Shown here: in pieces, positions 25,861 to 34,632 of the stretch
Layout of the letters: each line of letters opens with the position of its first letter
Numbering within the stretch: the stretch's first letter is position 1
From: Plantibacter flavus
GTDB taxonomy: Bacteria; Actinomycetota; Actinomycetes; Actinomycetales; Microbacteriaceae
Direction: 5' to 3'
NCBI RefSeq assembly: GCF_900177615.1
Contig: NZ_FXAP01000006.1
Span: 124,001 to 188,000, forward strand
Length of the DNA stretch: 64,000 nucleotides
Program-made: the position numbers and the translations under genes
Notes under the pieces: generated by a model
The model's database searches: none
Told to the model about the DNA's origin: nothing
Seen by the model: the letters and a program-made list of their open reading frames with translations, nothing else

Positions 25861-27336
25861 TCAGTCGGTGCGGGCGGCGTCGGTGTGTTCGGCCTCGGCA
25901 CGTGGGGTTCCGGCGGATGCCCCGCCGCTCCCGAGTCCCGCGTCGAGCTTGGTGCTCCGCTGCACGAACAGCCAGATGACGACGCCCAGCGCGAGCAGTC
26001 CGAGCGCGATGCCGAGCTCGAGGAACCCGCCGTAGCCCGTGGTGGAGAACCCGGTGGCACCGACGATGAGGATGATCGCGAGGATGACCGACAGCACGAC
26101 CGACAGCGGCACGAAGAAGCGCGGCAGGCGGATCGGGCGGACGGCGTCGGGGCGGTCCTTGCGCAGCAGGAAGAAGCCGGAGACGGCGAAGAAGTGCGTG
26201 AGGATGTAGCCGAGGTTGCCGGTCACGATGATCGCGAGCGGGTTCTGCAGCACCACCAGGATGACGACGTTCATGACGAGCATCACGTTGAGCGAGCGGA
26301 ACGGCACACCGCGACGGTTGAGCACGCCGAGCGACGGGACGGTGACGCGCTCCTTGCCCATGTTGAACAGCACGCGTGAGGCGTCGGCCACCGAGGTGGT
26401 CATGATGAGCAGCAGCGAGGCGATGAGGCAGAGCACCATGACGTCCGCGGCGCCACCGACGAGCGAGGCGAAGCTGGCGACGAAGAAGGTCGCCGGGTTG
26501 TCGGCGATCGCCGCTTCACCCGCGTAGCCGCCGAGGGTCAGCGGGATGACGAAGAAGACGCCGAGGCAGAAGAGGACGGAGGCCTTGATCGCCTTGGTCG
26601 TGTCCTTCACCGAGTCGCGGTACTCCGGGGCGAAGGTCGCGCAGACCTCGATGCCGAAGGTGGTCCACGCCATGATGTACAGCCAGACGATCGCGGTGTG
26701 CAGGCCCTCGATGCCCTCGAGTTTCCAGGTGAGGTCGAGCGGTGCCCAGTCGGCGCTGAAGAGCGGGAAGACGATGAACACGAACAGCGGGATGAGCAGG
26801 ATGCCCGCCGTGATGTAGACGAACGCCATCGTGACGCGGACGCCGATGACGTTGATGAGGTACATCACGCCGATGACGCCGAGCCCGATGAGGATCGGGA
26901 AGGTGATGGAGATGGGGCCGAGCTGGATCACCCAGTCCTCGTTCGGGAACCACTGCGCCTGGATGAGTGCACCGGTGACCGCGCCGTAGGTGGCGAGGTT
27001 GGTGCCCCAGGGGAGCCAGTAGCCGACGCCCGTGATCGGTGCGACCCAGGGTGCGCGCGACTTCCACGCTTCGGCCGCGTAGTGCGCGATGCCGCCGGAG
27101 GAGTTCGGGAACATGGTGGCGAGCTCGGTGTAGATCCAGTTGACTCCCATGGCGAGGATCATGGAGATCGCCCACAGGACGGCGGCCCCCCAGCCGCCGA
27201 GGCCGGTGATGGAGGCGCCGAGGGTGGCGATGAGCGCGGCTGGCATGGTCATCGCCATGGCGAAGCCGTCGAACCAGCGCATCCGTTTCGGCAGGTGCGT
27301 GGTCTCGTCGGTGCTGGTGACGTGTTCGGTCGACAT
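25861..27336 (-). CDS. APC-family amino acid/amine permease
   Basis: 491 residues from ATG 27336 (AGAAGAG ribosome site). Twelve membrane helices are expected. The APC start FAMAMTMPAALIATLGASI and NWIYTELATMFPNSSGGIAHY are typical. It heads the operon permease-FAD oxidase-ALDH and should import the amine they degrade. The C-terminal tail is hydrophilic (about 25 residues). It shares an AT-rich divergent promoter region with the ALDH gene at 27580. Confidence 0.92.
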   Translation of the reverse strand: MSTEHVTSTDETTHLPKRMRWFDGFAMAMTMPAALIATLGASITGLGGWGAAVLWAISMILAMGVNWIYTELATMFPNSSGGIAHYAAEAWKSRAPWVAPITGVGYWLPWGTNLATYGAVTGALIQAQWFPNEDWVIQLGPISITFPILIGLGVIGVMYLINVIGVRVTMAFVYITAGILLIPLFVFIVFPLFSADWAPLDLTWKLEGIEGLHTAIVWLYIMAWTTFGIEVCATFAPEYRDSVKDTTKAIKASVLFCLGVFFVIPLTLGGYAGEAAIADNPATFFVASFASLVGGAADVMVLCLIASLLLIMTTSVADASRVLFNMGKERVTVPSLGVLNRRGVPFRSLNVMLVMNVVILVVLQNPLAIIVTGNLGYILTHFFAVSGFFLLRKDRPDAVRPIRLPRFFVPLSVVLSVILAIILIVGATGFSTTGYGGFLELGIALGLLALGVVIWLFVQRSTKLDAGLGSGGASAGTPRAEAEHTDAARTD

Positions 27337-27579
27337 GGGCTCTTCTCGATTCGTGGGGGACGGGACGTCGCTGTCTCGCTGCTGGTGCACTCAATGTGCC
27401 GAAGAATTGTTGTGACGACAAGATCGTGTCGGTTTCGTTGTTGTAATCGTAACTTTGACGAAACAATACTGCTTGTTCGAGGAATCGCAAGGTCCTAGGC
27501 TGATCCCACATTCTCCCGACGACATCCGCACGACGCTGTTCGGCGTCGTCGGCCCAGCCACGACACCAGGAGGTCCGGA
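27337..27579. promoter_or_regulatory. divergent promoter region with palindromic operator candidates
   Basis: This intergenic stretch is much richer in A+T than its surroundings. It holds TTGTTGTGACGACAA (27409-27423), a loose palindrome, and CGAAACAATACTGCTTGTTCG (about 27460), arms CGAA-ACAA / TTGT-TCG. Both share TTGT...ACAA half-sites. Two opposite operons start here, so a shared regulator is likely; the Lrp protein encoded at 29229 or the PucR protein are candidates. The ribosome site of the right gene is CAGGAGG. Confidence 0.6.
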
Positions 27580-29037
27580 ATGACCACGTTGCCGACACTC
27601 ACTCGCACCCAGCTCTTCATCGCCGGCGAGTTCACCGACGGATCCAGCTCGGAGCGCTCGGAGGTGATCAGCCCCGTCACCGGTGACGTCATCGCGTCGA
27701 TCCCCGTGGCCGGCACCGCCGAACTCGACGAGGCGGTGCGCCGGGCGCACGAGGCGCAGCGGGAATGGCGCAAGCTCGGCGTGTTCAAGCGCGCGGAGAT
27801 CTGTCACCGGGTCGGCGACGCGATCAACGCCCGGGTGGAAGAGCTCGCCCGCCTGCAGACGCTGGAGCAGGGCAAGCCGCTCGCGGAGTCGATCGCCGAC
27901 ATCGCCGAAGCCGCGCAGCTCTTCCACCTCCACGCCGAGGACGCCCTCCGCCTCTACGGTGAGACGCTGCCGTCGAGCGACATCGACAAGCGCATGTTCA
28001 CCTGGCGCGCGCCGGTCGGCGTCTGGGGCATCATCACGCCCTGGAACTTCCCGCTCCTCATGTTCAGTGAGTTCGTCGCTCCGGGCCTCGCCACCGGCAA
28101 CGCCTGCATCGTCAAGCCGCCGAGCAACACGCCCCTCGCGGTCCTCGCGGCGATGGACTGCCTCGTCGAGGCGGGCGTCCCGGCCGGGCTCGTCAGCGTC
28201 CTCCCCGGCGACGGCGCGTTCGGTTCCGAGCTCGTCTCGCATGACGGCATCGACGCGATCGGCTTCATCGGTTCGTCCGCCACCGGCGCGAAGATCGTCC
28301 GCACCGCCGGCCTCAAGCGCTCGCTCATGGAGTGCTCCGGCAATGGCCCGATCGTCGTCCTCGAGGACGCGAACATCGAACGCGCCGCGAAGGCCGCCGT
28401 CGACTCCGCGTTCTACAGCGGCGGGCAGGTCTGCTGCGCGACCGAGCGGCTCATCGTCCACCACAACGTCCACGACGCCTTCGTCGAGGCGGCCCTCGCC
28501 TACGCGAAGGCCACCGTGCGACTCGGCAACCCCTTCGACGAGGGGATCAACCTCGGCCCGCTCAACAACGAGGGCGTCGCCGCCAAGATGGACCGCCACC
28601 TCGACGAGGCCCGCGCGCTCGGCTTCGACATCCTGCTCGGCGGCGGTCGTGCCACCGGCCACCCGACGGACCTCTACTACGACTTCACGATCGTCGACGG
28701 CGTCTCCGAGGACAGTCTGCTGTCGCGCGAGGAGTCGTTCGGTCCGGTCCTCCCCATCCTCACGGCGCAGGACGACGACGACATCCTCCGCATCGCCAAC
28801 GCCGACGCGCTCGGCCTGCAGTCCGCGGTGTTCACCGAGAGCCTGTCGAAGGCCTACCGCTTCATGGAGGAGCTCGAGACCGGCCAGGTCATCGTGAACG
28901 ACTCCAACGGCTGGTGGGACATCAACATGCCGTTCGGTGGCGCGGGCGGCAAGGGCACCGGATGGGGTCGGATCGGCGGCATGTACACGCTGCACGACAT
29001 GACCGACCTCCGTACCGGCGCGATCCACGTCCGCTAG
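27580..29037 (+). CDS. NAD(P)-dependent aldehyde dehydrogenase
   Basis: 485 residues. ALDH motifs: GIITPWNFPLLMFSEFVAPG, catalytic Glu251 in LMECSGNGPIVVLE (the usual LGGKxP is replaced by CSGNGP), and catalytic Cys285 in GGQVCCATER. C-terminal MPFGGAGGKGTGWGRIGG. Divergent from the permease operon through a common promoter region. Probably part of the same amine pathway, acting on a semialdehyde. The unusual CSGNGP loop marks a subfamily whose substrate I cannot name. Confidence 0.9.
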   Translation: MTTLPTLTRTQLFIAGEFTDGSSSERSEVISPVTGDVIASIPVAGTAELDEAVRRAHEAQREWRKLGVFKRAEICHRVGDAINARVEELARLQTLEQGKPLAESIADIAEAAQLFHLHAEDALRLYGETLPSSDIDKRMFTWRAPVGVWGIITPWNFPLLMFSEFVAPGLATGNACIVKPPSNTPLAVLAAMDCLVEAGVPAGLVSVLPGDGAFGSELVSHDGIDAIGFIGSSATGAKIVRTAGLKRSLMECSGNGPIVVLEDANIERAAKAAVDSAFYSGGQVCCATERLIVHHNVHDAFVEAALAYAKATVRLGNPFDEGINLGPLNNEGVAAKMDRHLDEARALGFDILLGGGRATGHPTDLYYDFTIVDGVSEDSLLSREESFGPVLPILTAQDDDDILRIANADALGLQSAVFTESLSKAYRFMEELETGQVIVNDSNGWWDINMPFGGAGGKGTGWGRIGGMYTLHDMTDLRTGAIHVR

Positions 29038-29228
29038 TCGGACCGACCCGCTAATCAGCGACCTCCCTTGGTCTGCTCGATCGGCGTCGCCCCGGTCGAC
29101 CGCCCGCGTTCGGGTCGGTCGGTCGGCCGGGGCTCGTGGCTCGGGTGGGGCGGACACCGCACCCGGGCCGCACGGCTTCCCTCGCTACGCTTGCCAGATG
29201 ACCATCCGCCCGCTGCCGGAGGAGCCAC

Positions 29229-29681
29229 ATGAACGACCTTGACGACATCGACCGTCGGCTGATCGCGATCCTGCAGCAGGACGGACGGAAGGCGTTCTCG
29301 GAGATCGCCACCGAGACCGGGCTGCCGGCCTCGTCCGTCCGCTACCGGATCCAGCGACTCGAGGACACCGGGATCCTGCAGATCGTCGGCATCGCGAACC
29401 CGCTGTCGATCGGCTTCGACCACCTGGCGCTCATCGGCATCCGCTGTGAGCCGGGGATGGCGCGCGGGGTGTGCCAGGAGCTGTCGAAGCACGCGGAGAC
29501 GAGTTACGTGGTGCTCACGAGCGGTGGCTTCGACGTGATGGTCGAGGCCGTGTGCCGCGACATGGACCACTACAAGACCTTCCTCCTCGACACCCTGCAG
29601 CCGACGCCCGGGGTGCGGTCGACCGAGACCTTCTTCGTGCTCGAGGCCCACAAGCTCGCCTACGGCTGGGGCGTCGGGTAG
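29229..29681 (+). CDS. Lrp/AsnC-family transcriptional regulator
   Basis: 150 residues, the normal Lrp size. The N-terminal helix-turn-helix DDIDRRLIAILQQDGRKAFS with ETGLPASSVRYRIQRLEDTG is followed by the RAM ligand domain (VVLTSGGFDVMVEAVCRDMD). Ribosome site GGAGGAG. It lies between the ALDH and cupin genes in the same direction, so it is the most probable feed-forward regulator of the amine-catabolic operons. Confidence 0.93.
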   Translation: MNDLDDIDRRLIAILQQDGRKAFSEIATETGLPASSVRYRIQRLEDTGILQIVGIANPLSIGFDHLALIGIRCEPGMARGVCQELSKHAETSYVVLTSGGFDVMVEAVCRDMDHYKTFLLDTLQPTPGVRSTETFFVLEAHKLAYGWGVG

Positions 29682-29735
29682 GTCGTCCGGCTGCGCCGAC
29701 CCCGCTCGTCTCCGCCCTGCTCAGAGAGGTACCTC

Positions 29736-30086
29736 ATGACCGACCACCTGCTCGCTCCCAACGCCGTGCTCCAGGGCGCCGACGTGGCGCTCGCCGACAA
29801 CCCACTCGCGCCCGAGGACGTCGTCGCGGGGTCGCCACGGAGTGGGATCGTGTCGCTCGCGGCCGTCGGTGACACCGAGGTCGGTGTCTGGGAGTTGGGT
29901 GTCGGCGTCGTGCAGGACACCGAGGTCGACGAGGCGTTCGTGGTCCTCTCCGGTGAGGCGACCGTCGACTTCGCCGACGGCACCCCGTCGCTGGAGCTCC
30001 GTGCCGGCTCCATCGGCCGGCTCGCCGCCGGCGCCCGCACCACCTGGACCGTCCGCGAGACCCTCCGCAAGGTCTACGTCGCCTGA
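29736..30086 (+). CDS. cupin-domain protein
   Basis: 116 residues forming one cupin barrel: VWELGVGVVQDTEVDEAFVV, then LSGEATVDFADG, then LRAGSIGRLAAGARTTWTV. It fits the small cupin_3/EutQ-like proteins often found next to PuuB-like oxidases. The metal-binding histidines of classical cupins are mostly absent, so it may bind a ligand and not catalyse. 54 bp after the Lrp gene, probably one transcript. Confidence 0.85.
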   Translation: MTDHLLAPNAVLQGADVALADNPLAPEDVVAGSPRSGIVSLAAVGDTEVGVWELGVGVVQDTEVDEAFVVLSGEATVDFADGTPSLELRAGSIGRLAAGARTTWTVRETLRKVYVA

Positions 30087-30100
30087 CCCGCCCGACGCCC

Positions 30101-30166
30101 GGCGCGGCAGCAGGACATCCGCCCGACAGCAGGACGCTTCGCGCCCGCCCGTCCTGCTCTCGCGCC
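30101..30166. repeat. inverted repeat, CAGCAGGA family, copy 3
   Basis: Arms GGCGCGGCAGCAGGAC (30101) and GTCCTGCTCTCGCGCC (30151), 14 of 16 pairs. A second CAGCAGGAC sits inside the loop and TCTCCTGCG follows. It lies between the cupin stop and the next promoter and may end the cupin transcript. Confidence 0.75.
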
Positions 30167-30204
30167 GATCTCCTGCGTCCCGAGCACCCCAATAGGCTTG
30201 GCGC

Positions 30205-31470
30205 ATGAACCTGCGCACCGTCGAGCTCGACCACACGGACCACGCCGCCCTCGACCTCTGGTGGGGTGCAGCGTCCCGCGGCTTCCTCTCGAAGCCCGAG
30301 ACCGACGTGGCAGTGCGCACCGAGCGGCGTCAGCTCCTCGTCGGCAGCTCCATCCTCGGGGTCTACGACGACACCGCAGCCGAACCGCTCGTCCCCGTCG
30401 GCACGCTCGGTTCCTTCCCGACCGCCCTGTCGATCCCCGGCGGCACCGTCCGCGCCCTGGCCATCACCGAGGTGACCGTCTCCACCTCGCACGAGCGTCG
30501 AGGGATCGCGCGGTCGCTGATGGAGAACCGACTCCACCACGCGCAGGCCACCGGTGCCGCAGTCGTCGCACTCACCGCGAGCGAGGCGACCATCTACGGC
30601 CGCTACGGCTTCGCCCCGGCGACCTGGGAGTTCACGCACGAGGTCGACCCCAAGCGCGTCGCTTGGCGGGGTGCGGCGCCCACGGGCCGCGTCCACACGC
30701 TCGACCCGCGCTCGCTCGCCACCGTCGCACCCGGGCTGTTCGAGCGCTCCCGAGGCACCGGCGACATCGACCGCGGCGTCGCGTGGTGGAAGCAGGCCCT
30801 CCGCGAGGTGACCATCCGGCACTTCAGCCACGGCGAGGGTGACACGCTCGCCATCCGCTACGACGACGCGGACGGCGAACCGCAGGGCTACGCGCTCTAC
30901 CGCGTCGGCGAGGAGTGGGGCACGATCGTCGTCGACGACCTCGTCGCCACCACCCCGGAGGCCCGCTACGCGCTCTGGCGGCACCTCACCGGGATCAGCC
31001 TCACGACGAAGGTCACCTTCCACCAGGCTCCGACGGTCGAAGCCATCCAGTGGCGACTGGTCGATCGCCGTGCGGTCAAGACCACCGCGCGAGCCGACTC
31101 GCTCTGGCTCCGCATCGTCGACGTGCCGACCGTGCTCGGTGCGCGCCGGTTCACCGTCCCTGGGGCATCCGATCCTCGCGAGCACCTGCTCGACGTCGAC
31201 GACACCCTCGGTCTCGCCGGCGGTCGGTTCGAGCTCCGCATCGACGAGCACGGTGCCGCGGTCGCGGAACGCCTCGGTGACGTGCCGGAGTCGGCCGACG
31301 ACGACGCTGTGCGCCTCACCATCAACGAGCTGTCGGCCGTCCTCCTCGGCGGCCCGCGCGTGTCGGCGCTCGCCGAAGCAGGGCTCATCACCGGGTCATG
31401 GGAGGCGGTCCGAGCGCTCGACCTCGCCTTCGCGACGGAGCAGGCGCCCTTCCTCCGGACGCACTTCTAG
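30205..31470 (+). CDS. eis: Eis-like GNAT acetyltransferase
   Basis: 421 residues, matching the Eis family (about 400). The N-terminal GNAT domain has TEVTVSTSHERRGIARSLM for acetyl-CoA binding and YGRYGFAPATWE. A central GNAT-like domain and a C-terminal SCP2-like domain follow, and the chain ends in the free carboxylate required for catalysis (FLRTHF). Eis enzymes acetylate several amines, including aminoglycosides. A -10 box TAGGCT six bases before the ATG indicates leaderless translation. Confidence 0.9.
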   Translation: MNLRTVELDHTDHAALDLWWGAASRGFLSKPETDVAVRTERRQLLVGSSILGVYDDTAAEPLVPVGTLGSFPTALSIPGGTVRALAITEVTVSTSHERRGIARSLMENRLHHAQATGAAVVALTASEATIYGRYGFAPATWEFTHEVDPKRVAWRGAAPTGRVHTLDPRSLATVAPGLFERSRGTGDIDRGVAWWKQALREVTIRHFSHGEGDTLAIRYDDADGEPQGYALYRVGEEWGTIVVDDLVATTPEARYALWRHLTGISLTTKVTFHQAPTVEAIQWRLVDRRAVKTTARADSLWLRIVDVPTVLGARRFTVPGASDPREHLLDVDDTLGLAGGRFELRIDEHGAAVAERLGDVPESADDDAVRLTINELSAVLLGGPRVSALAEAGLITGSWEAVRALDLAFATEQAPFLRTHF

Positions 31471-31507
31471 GCGCCACCAGCCCGGCCTCACGCGCGGCCG
31501 TGACCGC

Positions 31508-31753
31508 CTACGGAGTGGTCGCGCCGATCAGGATCGCAGCAGCCGGGAGTCCGAGCAGGATCAACCAGCCGGTGATGAACGCACCCGCGAGACCGGTGAC
31601 GAGGATGAAGCCGCCGATGGTGGCGGCCAGCGTGTGGATCCGCTGGCGCTGCTCGGTCGGGATGCGGCGGCGCAGGGTGCGCGGAAGAGCCGCGAGCTGC
31701 TGCCGAGGGGTGGGGATGGAGCCGGTGGTCGAGGGGTGCTGCAGGGTCGTCAT
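31508..31753 (-). CDS. small membrane protein, unknown
   Basis: 81 residues from ATG 31753 (MTTLQHPSTTGSIPTPRQQL). A basic region is followed by two closely spaced membrane helices (TLAATIGGFILVTGLAGAF and TGWLILLGLPAAAILIGA). No family recognised. A longer start at 31831 would add an unlikely Arg/Pro-rich leader. Confidence 0.65.
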   Translation of the reverse strand: MTTLQHPSTTGSIPTPRQQLAALPRTLRRRIPTEQRQRIHTLAATIGGFILVTGLAGAFITGWLILLGLPAAAILIGATTP

Positions 31754-31936
31754 CGGGGTCGGGTGGTTCCTGGTCGGGTGGGTTCGGGAAGTGCGCCTCG
31801 GGATGGATCGATCCGGCCGACGAATCTCCATCTCGACGCGCAGATTCGTTCTACATCACGCTGCGTCCGACTGCAACTCAACCGCCGTGGCATCCCGCCG
31901 CTAGAGTGACATCCGTCGAGCAGAGGGGAGTGTCGC

Positions 31937-32689
31937 ATGAAGATCGTCGTCGCAGGAGGCAGCGGGATGGTCGGGCGACACGTCGTCGCGGTGGCCCAGG
32001 AGCACGGACACCGGGTGGTCGCGCTGTCGCGTGCCACCGGCGTCGACCTCGCTACTGGAGCCGGGCTCGCGCAGCAGCTGGAGGCCGCGGACGTCGTCAT
32101 CGATGTGACCTCGACGGCCACCCAGTCCGCCCAGCAGTCGCGCCAGTTCTTCGGGGCAGTCACCCGCAATCTGCTCGAGGCCGAGGGCGCCGCCGGCGTA
32201 CCCCACCACGTCGCGCTGTCGATCGTCGGAAGCGACCTGGCGCCCTTCGGCTACTACGCGGGCAAGGCGCTGCAGGAGGAGCTCGTCAGCACCGGTCGCA
32301 TCCCGTGGACGATCCTCCGGGCGACGCAGTTCCACGAGTTCGCGCAGCAGATGGTCGAACGGTTCCGCTTCGGGCCGGTCACGATGGTGCCCACGATGAC
32401 GTCGCAGCCGGTCGCTGCGCGCGAAGTCGCCGAGCGCCTGGTTGAGCTGGCGGAGGGCGAGCCGCAGGGCCGCCCGGCCGATCTCGCGGGCCCCGAGGAA
32501 CTGCGGATGACCGCGATGGTCAAGGCTTACACCGCCGCCACGGGCATCCGTGGCTTGGTCGTGCAGATCCCGCTGCCCGGCGGCTTCGGCAAGGCGATGC
32601 GCGACGGCACGACCCTGGCTGGGCTCGATGCGCAGCACGGTGTGCAGACGTTCGCGCAGTGGATCGACGGGCTCAGCGCCGCTCGCTGA
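31937..32689 (+). CDS. NAD(P)-binding NmrA/SDR-like oxidoreductase
   Basis: 250 residues. The Rossmann motif VVAGGSGMVGRHVV at the N-terminus is followed by VTSTATQSAQ and YYAGKALQEELVSTGRIPWT, the atypical extended SDR pattern in which YxxxK is present. Often annotated as NmrA-like or NAD-dependent epimerase-like. A TAGAGT box at about 31901 and a GAGGGGAG ribosome site precede it. Substrate unknown. Confidence 0.85.
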   Translation: MKIVVAGGSGMVGRHVVAVAQEHGHRVVALSRATGVDLATGAGLAQQLEAADVVIDVTSTATQSAQQSRQFFGAVTRNLLEAEGAAGVPHHVALSIVGSDLAPFGYYAGKALQEELVSTGRIPWTILRATQFHEFAQQMVERFRFGPVTMVPTMTSQPVAAREVAERLVELAEGEPQGRPADLAGPEELRMTAMVKAYTAATGIRGLVVQIPLPGGFGKAMRDGTTLAGLDAQHGVQTFAQWIDGLSAAR

Positions 32690-32692
32690 GCG

Positions 32693-33193
32693 TCAGCTCC
32701 GCTGAGCCGCCCGGACGTCCTGCATGAGTCGAGGCGTACGCCACTCGCCGATCCGCTTGAACCACACGGACGGTGGGTAGGCGAGCCGGATGACGAAGTA
32801 GTTCACGTATTCGGTGACGCCCAAGAGCCAGACGAACGGGATGCCGATGGCCGCGAAGGGGTGGGCGGGGAACCAGGCGATGATGCCGACGAGTCCGGCG
32901 AGCAGCAGTACCGCGTCGAGCACGCGGAACCCGCGGAAGGCGGCGGCCAGTCCAGGAGGCATCGTGCCCTGCTCGACCCACCGCCTGGCGGCAAGCCAGT
33001 AGACGCCTGCCTGCACGAGTATCAGCAGCAGCGGTGCGAGGGCCGACCAGAACGCCAGCGCATCGGAAGGCCGTTCGAACAACGGCAGCACCGAGACGGA
33101 CGCGACCCAGGTGAACACGACGGCGGCGAACAGTTCACCGAGTCCGAGGCTCAGGTACCGGCCCCGGAGGACCGTGCGGCGATCGTCGGTCAT
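32693..33193 (-). CDS. integral membrane protein, unknown
   Basis: 166 residues with four predicted helices (LFAAVVFTWVASVSVLPLF, ALAPLLLILVQAGVYWLA, VLDAVLLLAGLVGIIAWF, AIGIPFVWLLGVTEYVNYFV). Convergent with the preceding oxidoreductase, only three bases between the stops. No function can be given. Confidence 0.75.
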   Translation of the reverse strand: MTDDRRTVLRGRYLSLGLGELFAAVVFTWVASVSVLPLFERPSDALAFWSALAPLLLILVQAGVYWLAARRWVEQGTMPPGLAAAFRGFRVLDAVLLLAGLVGIIAWFPAHPFAAIGIPFVWLLGVTEYVNYFVIRLAYPPSVWFKRIGEWRTPRLMQDVRAAQRS

Positions 33194-33254
33194 CTCACCA
33201 GCCTAGACACGGTGCGCCGGCCCGGTCGAGTGCGCCCGGCGGGCCTTCGGATGC

Positions 33255-34031
33255 TCAGAACGTGACGGTCGGCAGCGTCATGATCTCGGCGCCGTCCTCG
33301 GTGATCGCGATGGTGTGCTCGCTGTGGGCGGTGCGGCTGCCGGTCACGCTGCGGAGGGTCCAGCCGTCGGCGTCGGTGACGAGCTTGTCGGTGTCGGCCA
33401 TGACCCACGGCTCGATCGCGAGGAGCAGGCCAGGACGCAGCTTGTAGCCGCGGCCGGCGCGACCGTCGTTCGAGACGTGCGGGTCTTGGTGCATGGTGGT
33501 GCCGATGCCGTGGCCGCCGAACTCCATGTTGACCGGGTAGCCGGCGCCACGCAGCACGGTGCCGATCGCGAAGGAGATGTCGCCGATCTTCGCACCCGGC
33601 TTGGCGGCTGCGATGCCGGCGGCGAGGGCCTCCTGGGTGGTCTCGATGAGCGCGAGGTCCTCGGGGGTCGCCGTGCCGACGACGAAGCTGATGGCCGAGT
33701 CGGCGGCGATGCCGTCGAGGAGGACGGCGAGGTCGAGGGTGAGGAGGTCGCCGTCGGCCAGCGTGTAGTCGCGGGGGAGGCCGTGCAGGACGGCGTCGTT
33801 CACGGCGGTGCAGATGTAGTGGCCGAAGGGACCGCGACCGAAGGAGGGGGCGTAGTCGACGTAGCAGGAGACGGCGCCGGCCTCGAGGATCATCGCCTTC
33901 GCCCAGCGGTCGATCTCCAGCAGGTTGGTGCCGACCGTCACCCGGTGCTTGAGCGTGTGGAGGATGTTCGCGACGAGCTCGCCGGTGCGACGCGCCTTCG
34001 CGACCTCGGTGGGGGTGAAGATCTCGATCAT
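33255..34031 (-). CDS. map: type I methionine aminopeptidase
   Basis: 258 residues from ATG 34031 (MIEIFTPTEVAKARRTG) with ribosome site GGAAGG. The metalloprotease ligands are visible in order: His in AVNDAVLHGLPRDY, Asp in LTLDLAVLLDGIAADSA, His in GGHGIGTTMHQDPHV, Glu in LLAIEPWVM and Glu in AHSEHTIAITEDG. It removes the initiator methionine from nascent proteins. No SH3 N-terminal extension. Divergent from an XRE regulator with an AT-rich gap. Confidence 0.93.
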   Translation of the reverse strand: MIEIFTPTEVAKARRTGELVANILHTLKHRVTVGTNLLEIDRWAKAMILEAGAVSCYVDYAPSFGRGPFGHYICTAVNDAVLHGLPRDYTLADGDLLTLDLAVLLDGIAADSAISFVVGTATPEDLALIETTQEALAAGIAAAKPGAKIGDISFAIGTVLRGAGYPVNMEFGGHGIGTTMHQDPHVSNDGRAGRGYKLRPGLLLAIEPWVMADTDKLVTDADGWTLRSVTGSRTAHSEHTIAITEDGAEIMTLPTVTF

Positions 34032-34130
34032 GCGGGGCCCTTCCGTCGGCGTGCTGCGTTCGTGGTGCGGTGGTGTTCGTGCCGCGAACGGCGCTCGGCC
34101 AATAACTATACCGGTCAAACTATCCCGTAC

Positions 34131-34142
34131 TACACTGGGCGC
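34131..34142 (+). promoter_or_regulatory. leaderless promoter of the XRE regulator
   Basis: TACACT (34131-34136) lies six bases before the ATG at 34143, the spacing expected when transcription starts at the start codon. Upstream, ACTAT is repeated (34105 and 34119), giving a candidate operator shared with the divergent map gene. Confidence 0.6.
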
Positions 34143-34439
34143 ATGGTCCGCCTCCCGCTCACCCCCTCCGATGTCGAACGCGGTCAGCGCCTCGGTGCGC
34201 TCCTGCGCGAGGCGCGTGGTGAGCGTTCGATGCTCGACATCGCCCTCGACGCCGGCCTCTCGCCGGAGACGCTGCGGAAGATCGAGTCGGGCCGGGTCGC
34301 GACGCCGGCGTTCTCGACGATCGCCGCCGTCGCGGAGGTGCTCGGCCTCTCCCTCGACGAGGTCTGGGCGACGATCAGCCCGACCCGGCGCGACGTCGCC
34401 CCGTCCGTCGAACGCCTGCGTGAGCGGCTCGTCTCGTAG
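34143..34439 (+). CDS. XRE-family helix-turn-helix regulator
   Basis: 98 residues. The Cro/CI-type helix-turn-helix covers about residues 18-72: LGALLREARGERSMLDIALD, AGLSPETLRKIESGRVATPA and FSTIAAVAEVLGLSLDEVW. The short C-terminal extension is charged. Translated from a leaderless promoter and divergent from map; it may control map or only itself. Confidence 0.88.
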   Translation: MVRLPLTPSDVERGQRLGALLREARGERSMLDIALDAGLSPETLRKIESGRVATPAFSTIAAVAEVLGLSLDEVWATISPTRRDVAPSVERLRERLVS

Positions 34440-34451
34440 CTCCCCGGTCGC

Positions 34452-34614
34452 TCCCGGTCCCTGAGCTTGTCGAAGGGCCCACGCAGTCCCGCGGCCGTAT
34501 CCGCCTGACGTGCCACGCCGGTCCCTGAGCTTGTCGAAGGGCGCAGGAACCGGAAATCCGCGCGGCAGCAGGACGCTCGCGGCCCATCTGTCCTGCTGCG
34601 GGGCGGTTCTCCTG
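34452..34614. repeat. two interspersed repeats and CAGCAGGA hairpin, copy 4
   Basis: Interspersed-repeat copies with the TGAGCTTGTCGAAGGGC core lie at about 34462 and 34526. From 34561 the arms CGCGGCAGCAGGAC and GTCCTGCTGCG pair, with further flanking TCTCCTGCTGTCAG. The gap separates convergent genes. Confidence 0.8.
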
Positions 34615-34632
34615 CTGTCAGGAGGACGATCG

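Noticed and set aside
27391-29157. 588-codon antisense open frame
   Set aside because: Opposite strand of the aldehyde dehydrogenase gene; composition is Arg/Asp/Gly/Val-rich as expected for antisense of high-GC coding DNA.
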